Source: Methyloceanibacter superfactus (GTDB taxonomy: Bacteria; Pseudomonadota; Alphaproteobacteria; Rhizobiales; Methyloligellaceae). From it: a DNA stretch of 64,000 nucleotides. The DNA lies in contig NZ_LPWF01000035.1 in assembly GCF_001723305.1 (NCBI RefSeq), forward strand, positions 1 to 64,000, given 5' to 3'. Made by a program: the position numbers and the translations under genes. The first letter of the stretch is position 1; each line of letters opens with the position of its first letter. This document shows, piece by piece, positions 38,599 through 47,749 of the stretch. The notes beneath the pieces are model-generated. The model was not told where the DNA came from. It did not search any database and was given only the letters and a program-made list of their open reading frames with translations.

Positions 38599-39774
38599 TT
38601 AGCTGCGCAAGAGGTCGAGCGCGTCGAGCGCTTCCCAGGGCAAATCTAGATCGCTCCGCCCGAAATGTCCGTAGACGGCCAAGGGCCGGTAGAATCCCCG
38701 GTCACCTGACGCCGCAGGCCTCGTGCGCAGCGCGAACCGCTGGGCGATCGCCGCGGGCCGGAAGTCGAGATGCTCGGCCAGGCGCGCGGCAATGATCTCG
38801 TCGGCAATGCGGCCGGTGCCGAACGTCTCGGCCGAGATGCTGAGCGGGCGTGTCTGGCCGATGGCATAGGCGAGATGGACCTCGCAGCGTTCGGCGAGAC
38901 CGGCGGCGACCACGTTCTTGGCGGCATGGCGCGCCGCATAGGCGCCGATCCGGTCGATGCGAGAGGGGTCCTTGCCCGACAGCGCGGCGCCGCTCTGCCG
39001 GGCGATCTCGCCATAGGTGTCGACGCCGTTCTTGCGGCCCGTGAGGCCGGCATGCCGCGCCGGCCCGCCGCTCTCATAAGGGCTGCCGGCATTGATGCGC
39101 AGCACCGTGTCGGCATCGGGCTTGAGGCCGTCGCCCGTGAAGCTCTCCGCGACGAGGGTGCGCAAGGAGTCCTCGACCGCGTCCGTCCGTGCCTCGGGCT
39201 TGAGGGTCGCCGTGAGTGAGATCGTGTGGATGCGGACCGGCCGGTTGTCGCGATACTCGACGGACACTTGGCTCTTGCCGTCCGGCGCCAGCCAGCCGGC
39301 GCCGCCGCGGCGCAGGTCATCGAGACCGCGCGCCAGGCTGTGGGCGATGGCGATCGGCAGCGGCATCAAGTTGGCCGTCTCCCGGCATGCATAGCCGAAC
39401 ACATTGGCCTGATCCTGAGCGGGATAGTCCTCCGGCCATGGCACCATCGAAGACCGCCAGCGGCGGCTGGCGCATGTCCCGGGGCAGCTCGGTGAGGCTG
39501 GGGATGGAGCATTTGCGCGCGCGAACTCCGGACCGACATAGCCCGCCATCCTTAATGACGCCGCGGCGCGCGAGGGGAGATCGATCACCGCCTCGGCGGT
39601 GAAGCGCGCGGCAAGGAATACGACGCCGGTGGCCACCGCGCATTCGATCACCACGCGGGCGCCCGTATCCTCGCGGAGGAAGGCGTCGACGGTGGCGTCG
39701 CTGATCTGATCGCAGAGCTTGTCGGGATGACCGGCGGTGACCGACTCGGAGGTGAAGATCATGTCCGATGGCAT
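38599..39774 (-). CDS. metK: Divergent S-adenosylmethionine synthetase, two compensating frameshifts
   Basis: MetK makes SAM from ATP and methionine. Starting at ATG 39774, MIFTSESVTAGHPDKLCDQISD is typical. Between about 39525 and 39440 the family sequence (RKCSIPSLTELPRDMRQPP) is in another frame, entered through a lost base in a GC-dinucleotide run and left by a compensating change. Later motifs are unusual: the GAGDQG loop of ordinary MetK is replaced by PAQDQANVFGYA, and the GGGAFSGKD loop by SGAALSGKDPSRIDR. So this is a divergent branch, probably an extra copy beside a standard metK. It lies 13 bases after the P-ATPase stop expected once the error is corrected. Confidence 0.85.
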   Translation of the reverse strand: MPSDMIFTSESVTAGHPDKLCDQISDATVDAFLREDTGARVVIECAVATGVVFLAARFTAEAVIDLPSRAAASLRMAGYVGPEFARANAPSPASPSCPGTCASRRWRSSMVPWPEDYPAQDQANVFGYACRETANLMPLPIAIAHSLARGLDDLRRGGAGWLAPDGKSQVSVEYRDNRPVRIHTISLTATLKPEARTDAVEDSLRTLVAESFTGDGLKPDADTVLRINAGSPYESGGPARHAGLTGRKNGVDTYGEIARQSGAALSGKDPSRIDRIGAYAARHAAKNVVAAGLAERCEVHLAYAIGQTRPLSISAETFGTGRIADEIIAARLAEHLDFRPAAIAQRFALRTRPAASGDRGFYRPLAVYGHFGRSDLDLPWEALDALDLLRS

Positions 39775-39787
39775 TTGCGGGGATCCT

Positions 39788-42700
39788 TTAGGCTTTGCGA
39801 GGGAGCGGCCGCTCGAAGTCGCGCAACACACGGCCGAGGAGGTCGTTGGCGAGCGTGCTGCCGACGGCGATGCCGGCAATCGCCAGCACGTCGCCGACGC
39901 GAGCGGCGCGAGTCGCAAGAACCGGCGGGTGAGGGGGAACATTTGCGCCGCGACCTGAACGGCCGCGGAGCCGGCAAGCGTGGCGTAGAGCTTGGCGCTC
40001 GGCGGGCGCCCGATCTCCGCAGCGAAGCCGTGCGTTTCGGAGCGGCAGGAGAGCGCATGCAGGAGCTGGGCAAAGGTCAGGCCGTGGAAGGCGAGCGTGC
40101 CGGCGCGCACGGGGTTGGAGGCGCCGCCGGCGAGAAAATAGCCGGTGAGCGCCGCGCCGCCCATCACCGTGCCTTCGCGCAGGATGTGGCGGAAGTCGCG
40201 CGGGCTCAGGATCGGCGCTTGCGGATCGTGCGGCGGCTGGTCGAGCACGCCGGCTTCGGGCGGCTCCAAGCCGAGCGCCAGCGCCGGTAGCGGGTCGGAG
40301 ACGAGATTGAGCCAGAGAAGCTGCATTGGCGTCAGGGCCTCGCCGCCGGTGACGAGCGCAGCGCCGAGCATGGTGAAGGTCTCGCCGGCATTGGTGGAGA
40401 CGAGGTAGCGCAGGACCTTGCGGATATTGGCGTAGGTGGCGCGGCCGAGGCGGATGGCCTCGATGATACCGTCGAGATCGTCACCCGCCAGCACGATGTC
40501 CGCAACTTCGCGGGCAACGTCGGTGCCTTCGCCGCCCATGGCGATGCCGATATCGGCGGCCTTCAGCGCCGGACCGTCATTGATGCCGTCGCCGGTCATG
40601 GCGACGATGTGGCCGCCGGACTGCAGCGCACGGACGATGTTGAGCTTGTCGACCGGGTTCACGCGGGCGAACACTTGCGGCTGGCCCACCAAGGCGGCCA
40701 GAAGGTCGGGGCGCATATTGGCGATCTGGCCGGCTTCCAGCACCTTCAGCTCGTCGCCGCCGGCAAGATCGAGATTGCGGGCGATGGCGAAGGCCGTGGG
40801 GCTCTGGTCGCCGGTGATCATCACTGCGCGCACGCCGGCGCGGTGGAGCTTGTCCAAGGCCGGCGCGACGCTGGGCCGGATCGGGTTGGCGAGGCCGGCG
40901 AGGCCGAGCCAGACGAGATCGCGCTCGTCGTAAGGGTTGCCGCCTGACTCGTTCACCGCGATGCCCAGCACACGCAAGGCTTGGCTTGCCATGCGCTCGT
41001 TGGCCTTCAGGATGCGGCCTCGGGTCTCCTCGTCGAGCGGGACGAGGCCGTCGCCGGTGCGATGGTGCGTGCAGCGCTCCAGCACTTCGACCGGATCGCC
41101 CTTGACGCAGAGCAGCCGTCCGCGCGTGGTCGCGTGCAGCGTGCTCATGCGCTTGCGCCGGTCGCTGCGCAAGGCCGTCGCCAGCACGCGCGCGTCGAGC
41201 CGCAACGCCGGCACGTCGACATCGAGCGTGATCGCCGTCTCGATGAGCGCGCTCTCGGTGGGCGTGCCCTCGATGGCGAAGCCGTGCTCGACTTCGCGCA
41301 CGATCGCGTCGCTGGACAGCGCGGCCACTTCGAACAAGCGGCGCACGACGGTTTCGGTCGCGTCCGGCGCTAGCGCATCGCCCGCCATCAGCCGGCCCGC
41401 CTCGAAGGTGAGCGCCGCGCCGTCGGCATGGATAGCGACGGTGGTCATGCGGTTCTCGGTGAGGGTTCCCGTCTTGTCGAGACCGACCACCTCGACGGCA
41501 CCCAGCGTCTCCACCGCGTCGAGCTTGCGCACCAGGATGTTGCGCTTGCGCATGTCCTGGATGCCGAGCGCAAGCGTGGTGGTGGCGACGGCGGGCAAGC
41601 CTTCCGGGATGGCCGCTACGCCCAGCGAGATGGCGCTCCGCACCAGAGGGATGAGGGGATGGCCGCGCAGCAGCCCAAGCCCGAGAATGGCGCCGCAGAT
41701 GAGACCGTTGACGATGATGAGTTCGCGGCCGACATCGCCGAGCTGGCGTTGCATGGGCGTCTCGGGGGCGCTCACGGCGCCGAGCAGATGCTGGACGCGG
41801 CCGATCTCGGTCACCATGCCGGTGGCGGTGACCACGGCGGCGCCGGAGCCGCCGGTGACCACCGTGCCGCGGAACACCATGTTGTGGCGCTCGGCGAGCT
41901 CGGTGTTGTCGGGAAGCACGACGTCCGAGTCCTTCTGAACGGGCAGCGCCTCGCCGGTCAGCGCCGCCTCGTTGATGCTGAGGTCGTCGCAGGAGACGAG
42001 GCGGGCATCGGCGGGTATGAGCGTGCCGCGCTCCAGGAGAATGCGGTCGCCGGGCACGAGCTCGGACGGTTGAACGAGGTCGCGGCGGCCGCCGCGCACA
42101 ACCGGCACGGGGCTCGGGGTATAGCGGGACAGGCCGAGGATCGTGTGCTCCGCCTGGCGCTCGGTCGCCGTGGCGATGCCGGCGTTGAGGAGCACAACGG
42201 CGGCGATGATCACCGCGTCGGCGATGCCGCCGGTGGCCAGCGACAGCACCGCCGAACCGCCGAGCAGGGTGATCGGCAGGCTGGTCATCTGCTCGGCGAG
42301 GAGCGCCGCCATGGAGCGTGGCTCGAGTCGTATCAGCTCGTTACGGCCATGGGTGAAGAGCCGCCGCTTGGCTTCCTCGGCCACGAGCCCGGTCTCGGTA
42401 TCGGTAGCGAGCTGCTCGGAGATCATGCTCCGCGTGAGCGCGTGCCACTGCCTCGGGATCGAGGGCACGAGGGCGGGTGCCGCGGCCGACGACAAGCCGC
42501 GCGGCGGCGGGGCGCCGTCGGCCTCGCCGGGGATGCGGCTGGCGACCACATCCTCGATGATCTCCGCCAGCGCGCACGAAGCCGGCGCGCATATGTAATC
42601 AGAACGGAGCCGGTGAGCGGATTGGCGTGGGCGGACGTGACGCCCACGGTTCCGCGCAAGGCCGTCTCCGTCTTCCGCGCCAGAGGTGGCCGCGCCATAA

Positions 42701-42839
42701 GGCCCCGGTGGCGGAAGCGCACGCGGCCCGGGACGGCGCTATGGACGATCTCCACGCTGGCCCGCTTTGGCAGCACACCGTCCAGGGGCGCTGAAACTTT
42801 ACGTGCCGGTTGTGCTGAGGGCTGCTGCATCACACGCAT
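39788..42839 (-). CDS. P-type ATPase, calcium-type motifs, HMA-like N-terminal domain, two frameshifts
   Basis: The start is ATG 42839 or 42830. The first 80 residues are an HMA-like fold (VPGRVRFRHRGL ... NPLTGSVLI) without CxxC. One base is missing near 42590. The pump follows: actuator motif TGEALPV, membrane helix 4 AAIPEGLPAV, phosphorylation site DKTGTLT (about 41470), hinge TGDGINDGPALKAADIG, helix 5 NAGETF and helix 6 NLVSDPLPA. In the SERCA calcium pump the matching residues (E309, N768, E771, T799, N796, D800) bind calcium; here only T799 differs (serine). Near 39915 a further base is lost; the corrected frame ends at a stop at 39788. Length would be about 1017. Substrate inferred as calcium or a related cation. 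Confidence 0.88.
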
Positions 42840-42948
42840 GGTACCGGAGGCTAGTGTGCATAGATGACAATTCCGCTCGGGCGTATTGTCCTGGGCTCGC
42901 AAAAAGCCCCTTCGCCTCGAATCGACAAGGGCCTCGGACCCTCGTAAG

Positions 42949-42962
42949 CTGACGTAAATCAG
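42949..42962. promoter_or_regulatory. Symmetric FNR/FixK-like palindrome between P-ATPase and molybdoenzyme genes
   Basis: CTGA-cgtaaa-TCAG is a perfect inverted repeat, extended by one base to GCTGA/TCAGC, matching TTGA-N6-TCAA at 6 of 8 positions. It is 43 bases before the molybdoenzyme ATG and about 110 before the P-ATPase ATG. FNR-family control is common for molybdenum oxidoreductases. It could also serve another CRP-family protein. Confidence 0.4.
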
Positions 42963-43005
42963 CGCTCATAAAGAGCCGGTCGTGAGATCGAGGGAGGAGT
43001 CGGGC

Positions 43006-45137
43006 ATGAACGAGCAACCAGCGCGTGAGATGTTTTTCGGCGCGTGTCCACATGATTGTCCGGACACCTGCGCCATGGTCTACGAGGTCGCCGATGGACG
43101 GTTGGTCGAGGTCAAGGGCAACAAGGACCATCCTATCACGCGCGGCGGTCTGTGCGTAAAGCTCAAGGACTTTCACGATCACCACGCCAATCCCGACCGG
43201 CTGCTCTATCCCATGCGCCGTACGGGCCCCAAGGGCTCCAAGCAGTTCGAGCGCATCACCTGGGACGAGGCGATCGCCGAGATCGGCACGCGCTGGCGCG
43301 ACATCATCGCCGAGTACGGTGCGCAAGCCATCATGCCGCAGAGCTATCTCGGCAATATGGGCTTGGTGCAGGGCATCAACTCAGGCGACCCGTTCTTCAA
43401 TCGTCTCGGTACGACGGTGAACGAGAAGACCTTCTGCGCGTCCGGTTCGTCGACCGCCTGGCTGATGACCGTGGGTCCGACGGGCGGCGTCGACCCCGAG
43501 AGCTTCGTGCATTCGAAGTTCATCGTCATCTGGGCGTGCAACTCGATCTCGACCAATCTTCATCACTGGCCGTTCGTGCTCGAAGCGCAGAAGCGCGGCG
43601 CCAAGGTCGTGGTGATCGATTGCTACCGCTCGCGCACGGCGAAGCAGGCCGATTGGCACATCGCGCCGAAGCCCGGCACCGACGGCGCGCTCGCCATGGG
43701 CATCATCAACTCGCTCATCGCGCAGGGACTGATCGACCAGGACTATGTGGACCAGCACACCTACGGCTACGAGGAACTGAAAGCGCGCGCCTCGGAATTC
43801 ACGCCGGACTATGTGGAGGCGGTCACCGGCGTCAAAGCCGCCGACATCGCCCAGTTCGCCAAGGAGTTTGCCACCGACCAGCCGAGCGTGATCCGGATCG
43901 GCGTGGCCTTGGAGCGCTCAGCCGGCGGCGGTCAGGCGATCCGCGCGGTGGCGTCCCTGCCGGCGCTTGTGGGCTCGTGGAAGCATGTGGGCGGCGGCCT
44001 CTTGCAGATGCCGCTTTGGGACTTCCCGGTCGATTGGATGAAGGTATCGCGCGGCGACTGGATCAAGCCCGGCACGCGCGCCATCAACAATCTCCAGCTC
44101 GGACGGGCGCTCACCGGCGAGATGAAGCTCGATCCGCCGATCAAGAGCATGTTCGTCTATTGCACCAACCCGGTGTCGCAGGCGCCGGAGACGAACAAGA
44201 TCGTGCAAGGCCTACAGCGCGAGGATCTGTTCACGGTGGTCGCCGAGCATTTCCTCACAGACACGGCGAAATATGCCGACATCGTGCTGCCGGCCGCGAT
44301 GGCGGGCGAAGCGGAGGACATGATGTGGTCGTGGGGCCACTTCTACTTCACCTATAATGAGAAGGCCGTCGAGCCGCCGGGCGAGTGCTTGCCGACCAGC
44401 GAGATGTGGCGGCGGCTGGCGAAGGAGATGGGCTTCGACGATCCCGTATTCCAAATGTCGGACAGTGAGCTCGCCGCCTATTATATCAACTGGGACGATC
44501 CCAAGATGGCCGGCGTCGACATGGACTATTTCAAGGAGCACGGCTTCTTCAAGATCGACGTGGGCGATGCCGACACGCGGACCCCGCATAAGGACGGCAA
44601 TTTCCCGACGCCGTCGGGCAAGGTGGAGTTCCTGCTGCACGACGCCAAGAACTTCGTCGCCGGGCCTTTCCGCATGATGTATGACGGCGACCAATGCGGC
44701 GATCCGGTCGATCCGTTGCCCGGCTATGTTCCGCCGCGCGAGACGCCCGAGACCAATAGCGCGCGAGCCGAGCGTTTTCCGCTCAACATCCTCTCGCCGA
44801 AAAGCCACGGCTTCCTCAACTCCTGCTACGCCAACGAACCGCATAAGATCAAAGGCCAGGGCGAGCAGTTCGTGCTGATCAGTCCGAAGGACGCGGAGGC
44901 CCGCAGCATTCGCGAAGGCGATCCGGTGCGCGTGTTCAACGACCGTGGCGACTTCGAGGGCGTCGCCCGCGCACCGACGACGTGGGTGACGGCATCGTCG
45001 TGGCGACACTCGGCTATTGGCGGAGCCTCAACCGCTCCGACGGCTCGGTGAACTCGATCTCGTCGGACGCCCACTCAGGCTTGGGACGCGCGCCGACCTA
45101 TTCGGACAATCTCGTCCAGGTGACGCGGGTGAACTGA
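43006..45137 (+). CDS. Molybdopterin-dependent oxidoreductase (DMSO reductase family), C-terminal frameshift
   Basis: ATG 43006 follows gggaggag. The N-terminus has the iron-sulfur cluster ligands CPHDCPDTC and a fourth cysteine in RGGLC, then the molybdopterin domains (GTRWRDIIAEYG, NEKTFCASGSS, DCYRSRTAKQADWHIAPKPGTDGALAM) and the C-terminal cap domain (SPKSHGFLNSCYAN, EGDPVRVFNDRGDFEG). A base is lost near 44975; the neighbouring frame supplies the last 50 residues (GDGIVVATLGYWRSLN ... QVTRVN) to 45137. About 709 residues. There is no Tat signal, so it is cytoplasmic. No electron-transfer subunit is adjacent. It is a formate-dehydrogenase/BisC-like enzyme whose substrate I cannot tell. 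Confidence 0.85.
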
Positions 45138-45155
45138 CGCCGTCAACGAGACGAG

Positions 45156-45494
45156 CTATTCGGCGGCTGTGGACGTGGCCTTCGCGGAGATCTCCTGAAG
45201 GGCGGTGAAGCCTTCGAACTCGGGATGGCCGAGATAGAGCGGCTTGCCGCTGCCGGCATTCGCGTGTGCCTTGCGGAAGGCTTCTGACTTGGTCCAGGCC
45301 TCGAAGGCGGCTTGCGAGCGCCACAGGCTATGCGAGGCGTAGAGCACGTGATCGTCGCGCTCCGGGCCTTTCAGCAGTTGAAACTCGACAAAGCCCGGCA
45401 CGTCCTCGAGATGGGTGTCGCGGCTGAGCCAGACCTGCTCGAAGTCGCGCTCCGACCCCTTCTTCACTTTGAACCGGTTCATGGCGATGAACAT
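45156..45494 (-). CDS. Heme-degrading monooxygenase, IsdG/HmuQ type
   Basis: This ABM-fold protein of 112 residues starts MFIAMNRFKVKKG. The catalytic triad of IsdG-type enzymes (Asn, Trp, His with W-x9-H) is conserved as N6, W67 and H77. The order and spacing match IsdG of Staphylococcus and HmuQ/HmuD of Bradyrhizobium, which open the heme ring and release iron. Upstream in-frame start codons (to 45539) lack a ribosome-binding site; cggag lies seven bases before 45494. The stop faces the end of the molybdoenzyme. It is divergent from dps. Confidence 0.85.
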   Translation of the reverse strand: MFIAMNRFKVKKGSERDFEQVWLSRDTHLEDVPGFVEFQLLKGPERDDHVLYASHSLWRSQAAFEAWTKSEAFRKAHANAGSGKPLYLGHPEFEGFTALQEISAKATSTAAE

Positions 45495-45525
45495 GATGCA
45501 CTCCGTGGAATGAAAACGATGCACT
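45495..45525 (-). repeat. Direct repeat at the start of the heme monooxygenase gene
   Basis: GATGCACT occurs at 45495-45502 and 45518-45525, 23 bases apart (two helical turns), directly abutting the start codon. It could be an operator or a chance repeat. Confidence 0.25.
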
Positions 45526-45613
45526 TGATATCGCGGCACCGATGGGAAGCCTAAGGGCGCGTTGGCTATTTGTCTCGTCGCGGTTTTGGACAGTGCTTAA
45601 GTGGTCGCAAATT

Positions 45614-45627
45614 CTGACCCCGATCAA
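45614..45627 (+). promoter_or_regulatory. FNR/FixK-like site between heme monooxygenase and dps genes
   Basis: CTGA-ccccga-TCAA matches TTGA-N6-TCAA at 7 of 8. It is 115 bases before the dps ATG and 119 before the heme monooxygenase start, roughly midway. Confidence 0.35.
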
Positions 45628-45631
45628 GGCG

Positions 45632-45646
45632 TGACAAGGCGTCTCA
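45632..45646 (+). promoter_or_regulatory. RirA-box-like motif TGA-N9-TCA
   Basis: TGA at 45632-45634 and TCA at 45644-45646 with nine bases between fits the core of the rhizobial iron-responsive operator. The motif is short and could be chance, but its place between two iron-related genes makes it worth noting. Confidence 0.25.
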
Positions 45647-45742
45647 GGTTACTCAGTGTCCCTACCGCTGGCGATCATGCCGTGCGGTCCCCATCTAAAG
45701 ACTCCCGGCATTCTGCTTCCGCTCAACCCCCCTGGAGGCTCC

Positions 45743-46276
45743 ATGAACAAGCAATTGACACCGAAGGAACGTCAGAAAGTGAAACTCGACACACCGACCG
45801 ATCTTGGCTCCAACGCCACCCGCGACATCTCCGGCGCGCTGAACGCGCTCCTCGCCGATGTGTTTGCGCTCTACATGAAGACCAAAAATTTCCATTGGCA
45901 TGTGAGCGGCCCGCATTTCCGCGGCTACCACCTCATGTTCGATGAGCAGGGCGCCGAGCTTTTCGCCATGACCGACGAGATCGCCGAGCGTGTGCGCAAG
46001 ATCGGCGGGACGACACTCCATTCTATCGGCAACATCGCGCGGCTTCAGCGTATCCCCGACAACGATGCCGACTATGTGGACCCGCTCGACATGCTGGCCG
46101 AGTTGCGCGAGGACAATCAGGCGCTGATTGCCAGCATGCGCGAAGTGCATAACGTCTGTGACGAAGAGAACGACGTGGCGACCGCGAGCAAGCTCGAGGA
46201 GTGGATCGATCAGGCCGAGAAGCGGGTCTGGTTCCTATTCGAGTCCAGTCGCCGGGGCGACTCGACTGGCCACTAG
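45743..46276 (+). CDS. dps: Dps-family ferritin-like protein
   Basis: Dps forms a 12-mer shell that oxidises and stores iron and protects DNA. ATG 45743 follows tggagg. The 177-residue sequence has the ferroxidase ligands spread over FHWHVSGPHFRGYHLMFDEQGAELF (H, H, D, E), a lysine-rich N-terminal tail (KQLTPKERQKVK) that may bind DNA, and the four-helix core. It is divergent from the heme monooxygenase; one releases iron from heme and the other stores it. Confidence 0.92.
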   Translation: MNKQLTPKERQKVKLDTPTDLGSNATRDISGALNALLADVFALYMKTKNFHWHVSGPHFRGYHLMFDEQGAELFAMTDEIAERVRKIGGTTLHSIGNIARLQRIPDNDADYVDPLDMLAELREDNQALIASMREVHNVCDEENDVATASKLEEWIDQAEKRVWFLFESSRRGDSTGH

Positions 46277-46305
46277 CGGGCGGCAAGGGCCTCTCGCGAT
46301 AAGAA

Positions 46306-47246
46306 TTAGGCGGCGTGATCCCTTTGCTGGGGCACGCCGTCTTCCGGAGGTGTGGGCTTCCAGGCGACGCAGCAATTGCGACCGGCTGATTTCGCCCTGT
46401 AGAGCGCTTCGTCGGCGTGCTCGATGTCTTTCTCGATCGGGGTGTTCGCATCGAGCATGGTAATGCCGAACGACGCCGTGACGTTGACCTCTCCTTCAGC
46501 TCCCAGGTGATGTGGAAGCCGCGCGAGTGACTCGCGTAGCCGCTGGATGATGTCGCAGGCTTCCTCGAGGCTCGTATCGGGCAAGATAATGAGAAACTCC
46601 TCGCCCCCGTAGCGGAACACCTTGTCGTATGGCCGAAGGTGCTCCATCGCGTGGTGTGCGAAGGCAATCAACACCTGGTCGCCGACGCTGTGCCCATATT
46701 TGTCATTGATCAATTTGAACTCATCGAGATCCATCATGGCGAGACAGCAGGGTTGGACCCCGCGCTCAACTAGGGACTGCTGCTCACGCAGCTTGGCGAG
46801 TAGTCCGATGCGACCCGGTATGCCGGTCAAGGGGTCAAGCGCGTAGAGCGCTTCCTCGATGTCGCGCTTTAGGGCGAAAATCTCCATGCGCATCCGCTTA
46901 AGCGCGTTGATGAAGCGCTGGTAGTCCTCGAGCGCAACAGGCTGGCCGGCTTTCATGGTTTGCAGCATGTGCGCCGCGCATTGATGCGTGCGTTGGTGCT
47001 CGGCGCGAGCTCGGCAAATCCCGGCCGGTCGACAAGCGCGGCGGCCGCGCCGCATCCGGAATAATACCACTGGCCTAGTCTGCATAGACGATGGGCATCG
47101 CGTTCCAGATCGCGCTGGTCGGGCTGCAGCCGGCAGATCAACGTCCCGAATAAGCCATTCAACCATTCGTCATGGTTGTAGAGGCAGCGATCAAGTTCGG
47201 CCGAAGCGGCGTGCAGTTCTTCAGGGGAGAGTTGCTGGATAGCCAT
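46306..47246 (-). CDS. Diguanylate cyclase with N-terminal zinc-binding CZB domain, frameshifted
   Basis: ATG 47246 follows AGGAG. The N-terminal domain has the CZB zinc site: H25, C55 in LCRLGQW, and two histidines in HQRTH (about residues 83-87), matching H22, C52, H79, H83 of E. coli DgcZ. The frame changes near 46985 by one missing base; the next frame carries the last zinc histidines, a coiled linker, and the GGDEF domain with GGEEF and an RPYD I-site five residues before it. Total about 313 residues. In DgcZ zinc inhibits c-di-GMP synthesis and the same is likely here. Confidence 0.82.
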
Positions 47247-47358
47247 CACATCTCCTGGCTGCGTGGGTCGTCGAGACCTCTTAGCGGAAGACGTCTACTA
47301 TCGGGTTAATCTGACACCTGAATACAACCGCCAAGAGCCCCTTTTGGGGCCCTCAAGG

Positions 47359-47745
47359 TCAGGTAGTGGGCTTCCTGGCCCTTTCCGTCTGCGGACCGTC
47401 GATCACGGCCCAGCCGGCCGGACGGCCCGTAGGCGGGAGTTGTTTGCGGCTTTCCTTGTCGCACAGGATGTGCGCCTTCGCGACCATGAGAGCCGTGACC
47501 GGCGCCGTCAGGAACAAGAAGGTTGAAATTAGGAGCTCGTGGATCGACACGGTGCCGCGCTCCAAGATGAAATAGAGCATCGAGGCGATCAGCATCGAGC
47601 CGATGCCGAGAGTCGTCGCCTTGGTCGGCCCGTGTAAGCGGCGCATCAGGTCGGGTAGCTTCGCAAGGCCAAACGAGCCGACGAATAGAAAAAAGGCCGC
47701 CAGGTAGATCAAGGCCGCGATTGCGATTTCGCCAATATCGATCAT
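47359..47745 (-). CDS. mnhG: Mrp Na+/H+ antiporter subunit G
   Basis: 128 residues, three membrane helices. LIYLAAFFLFVGSFGLAKLPDLMRRLHGPTKATTLG is the MnhG/PhaG signature region. It ends the Mrp operon, starting four bases after mnhF. The C-terminus is polar and proline/glycine-rich. A short hairpin lies just beyond the stop (47337-47350). Confidence 0.9.
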   Translation of the reverse strand: MIDIGEIAIAALIYLAAFFLFVGSFGLAKLPDLMRRLHGPTKATTLGIGSMLIASMLYFILERGTVSIHELLISTFLFLTAPVTALMVAKAHILCDKESRKQLPPTGRPAGWAVIDGPQTERARKPTT

Positions 47746-47749
47746 CGCG

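Noticed and set aside
39775-39800. A SAM riboswitch before metK
   Set aside because: Only 13 bases separate the corrected ATPase stop from the metK start, leaving no room.
38599-42549. A single 1316-residue P-ATPase-SAM-synthetase fusion enzyme
   Set aside because: The joining residues fit neither family, and the neighbouring frame restores a normal ATPase end and stop directly before a normal metK start.
47337-47350. Hairpin gcccc-tttt-ggggc downstream of mnhG as operon terminator
   Set aside because: Only five base pairs and no T-run on the minus strand.
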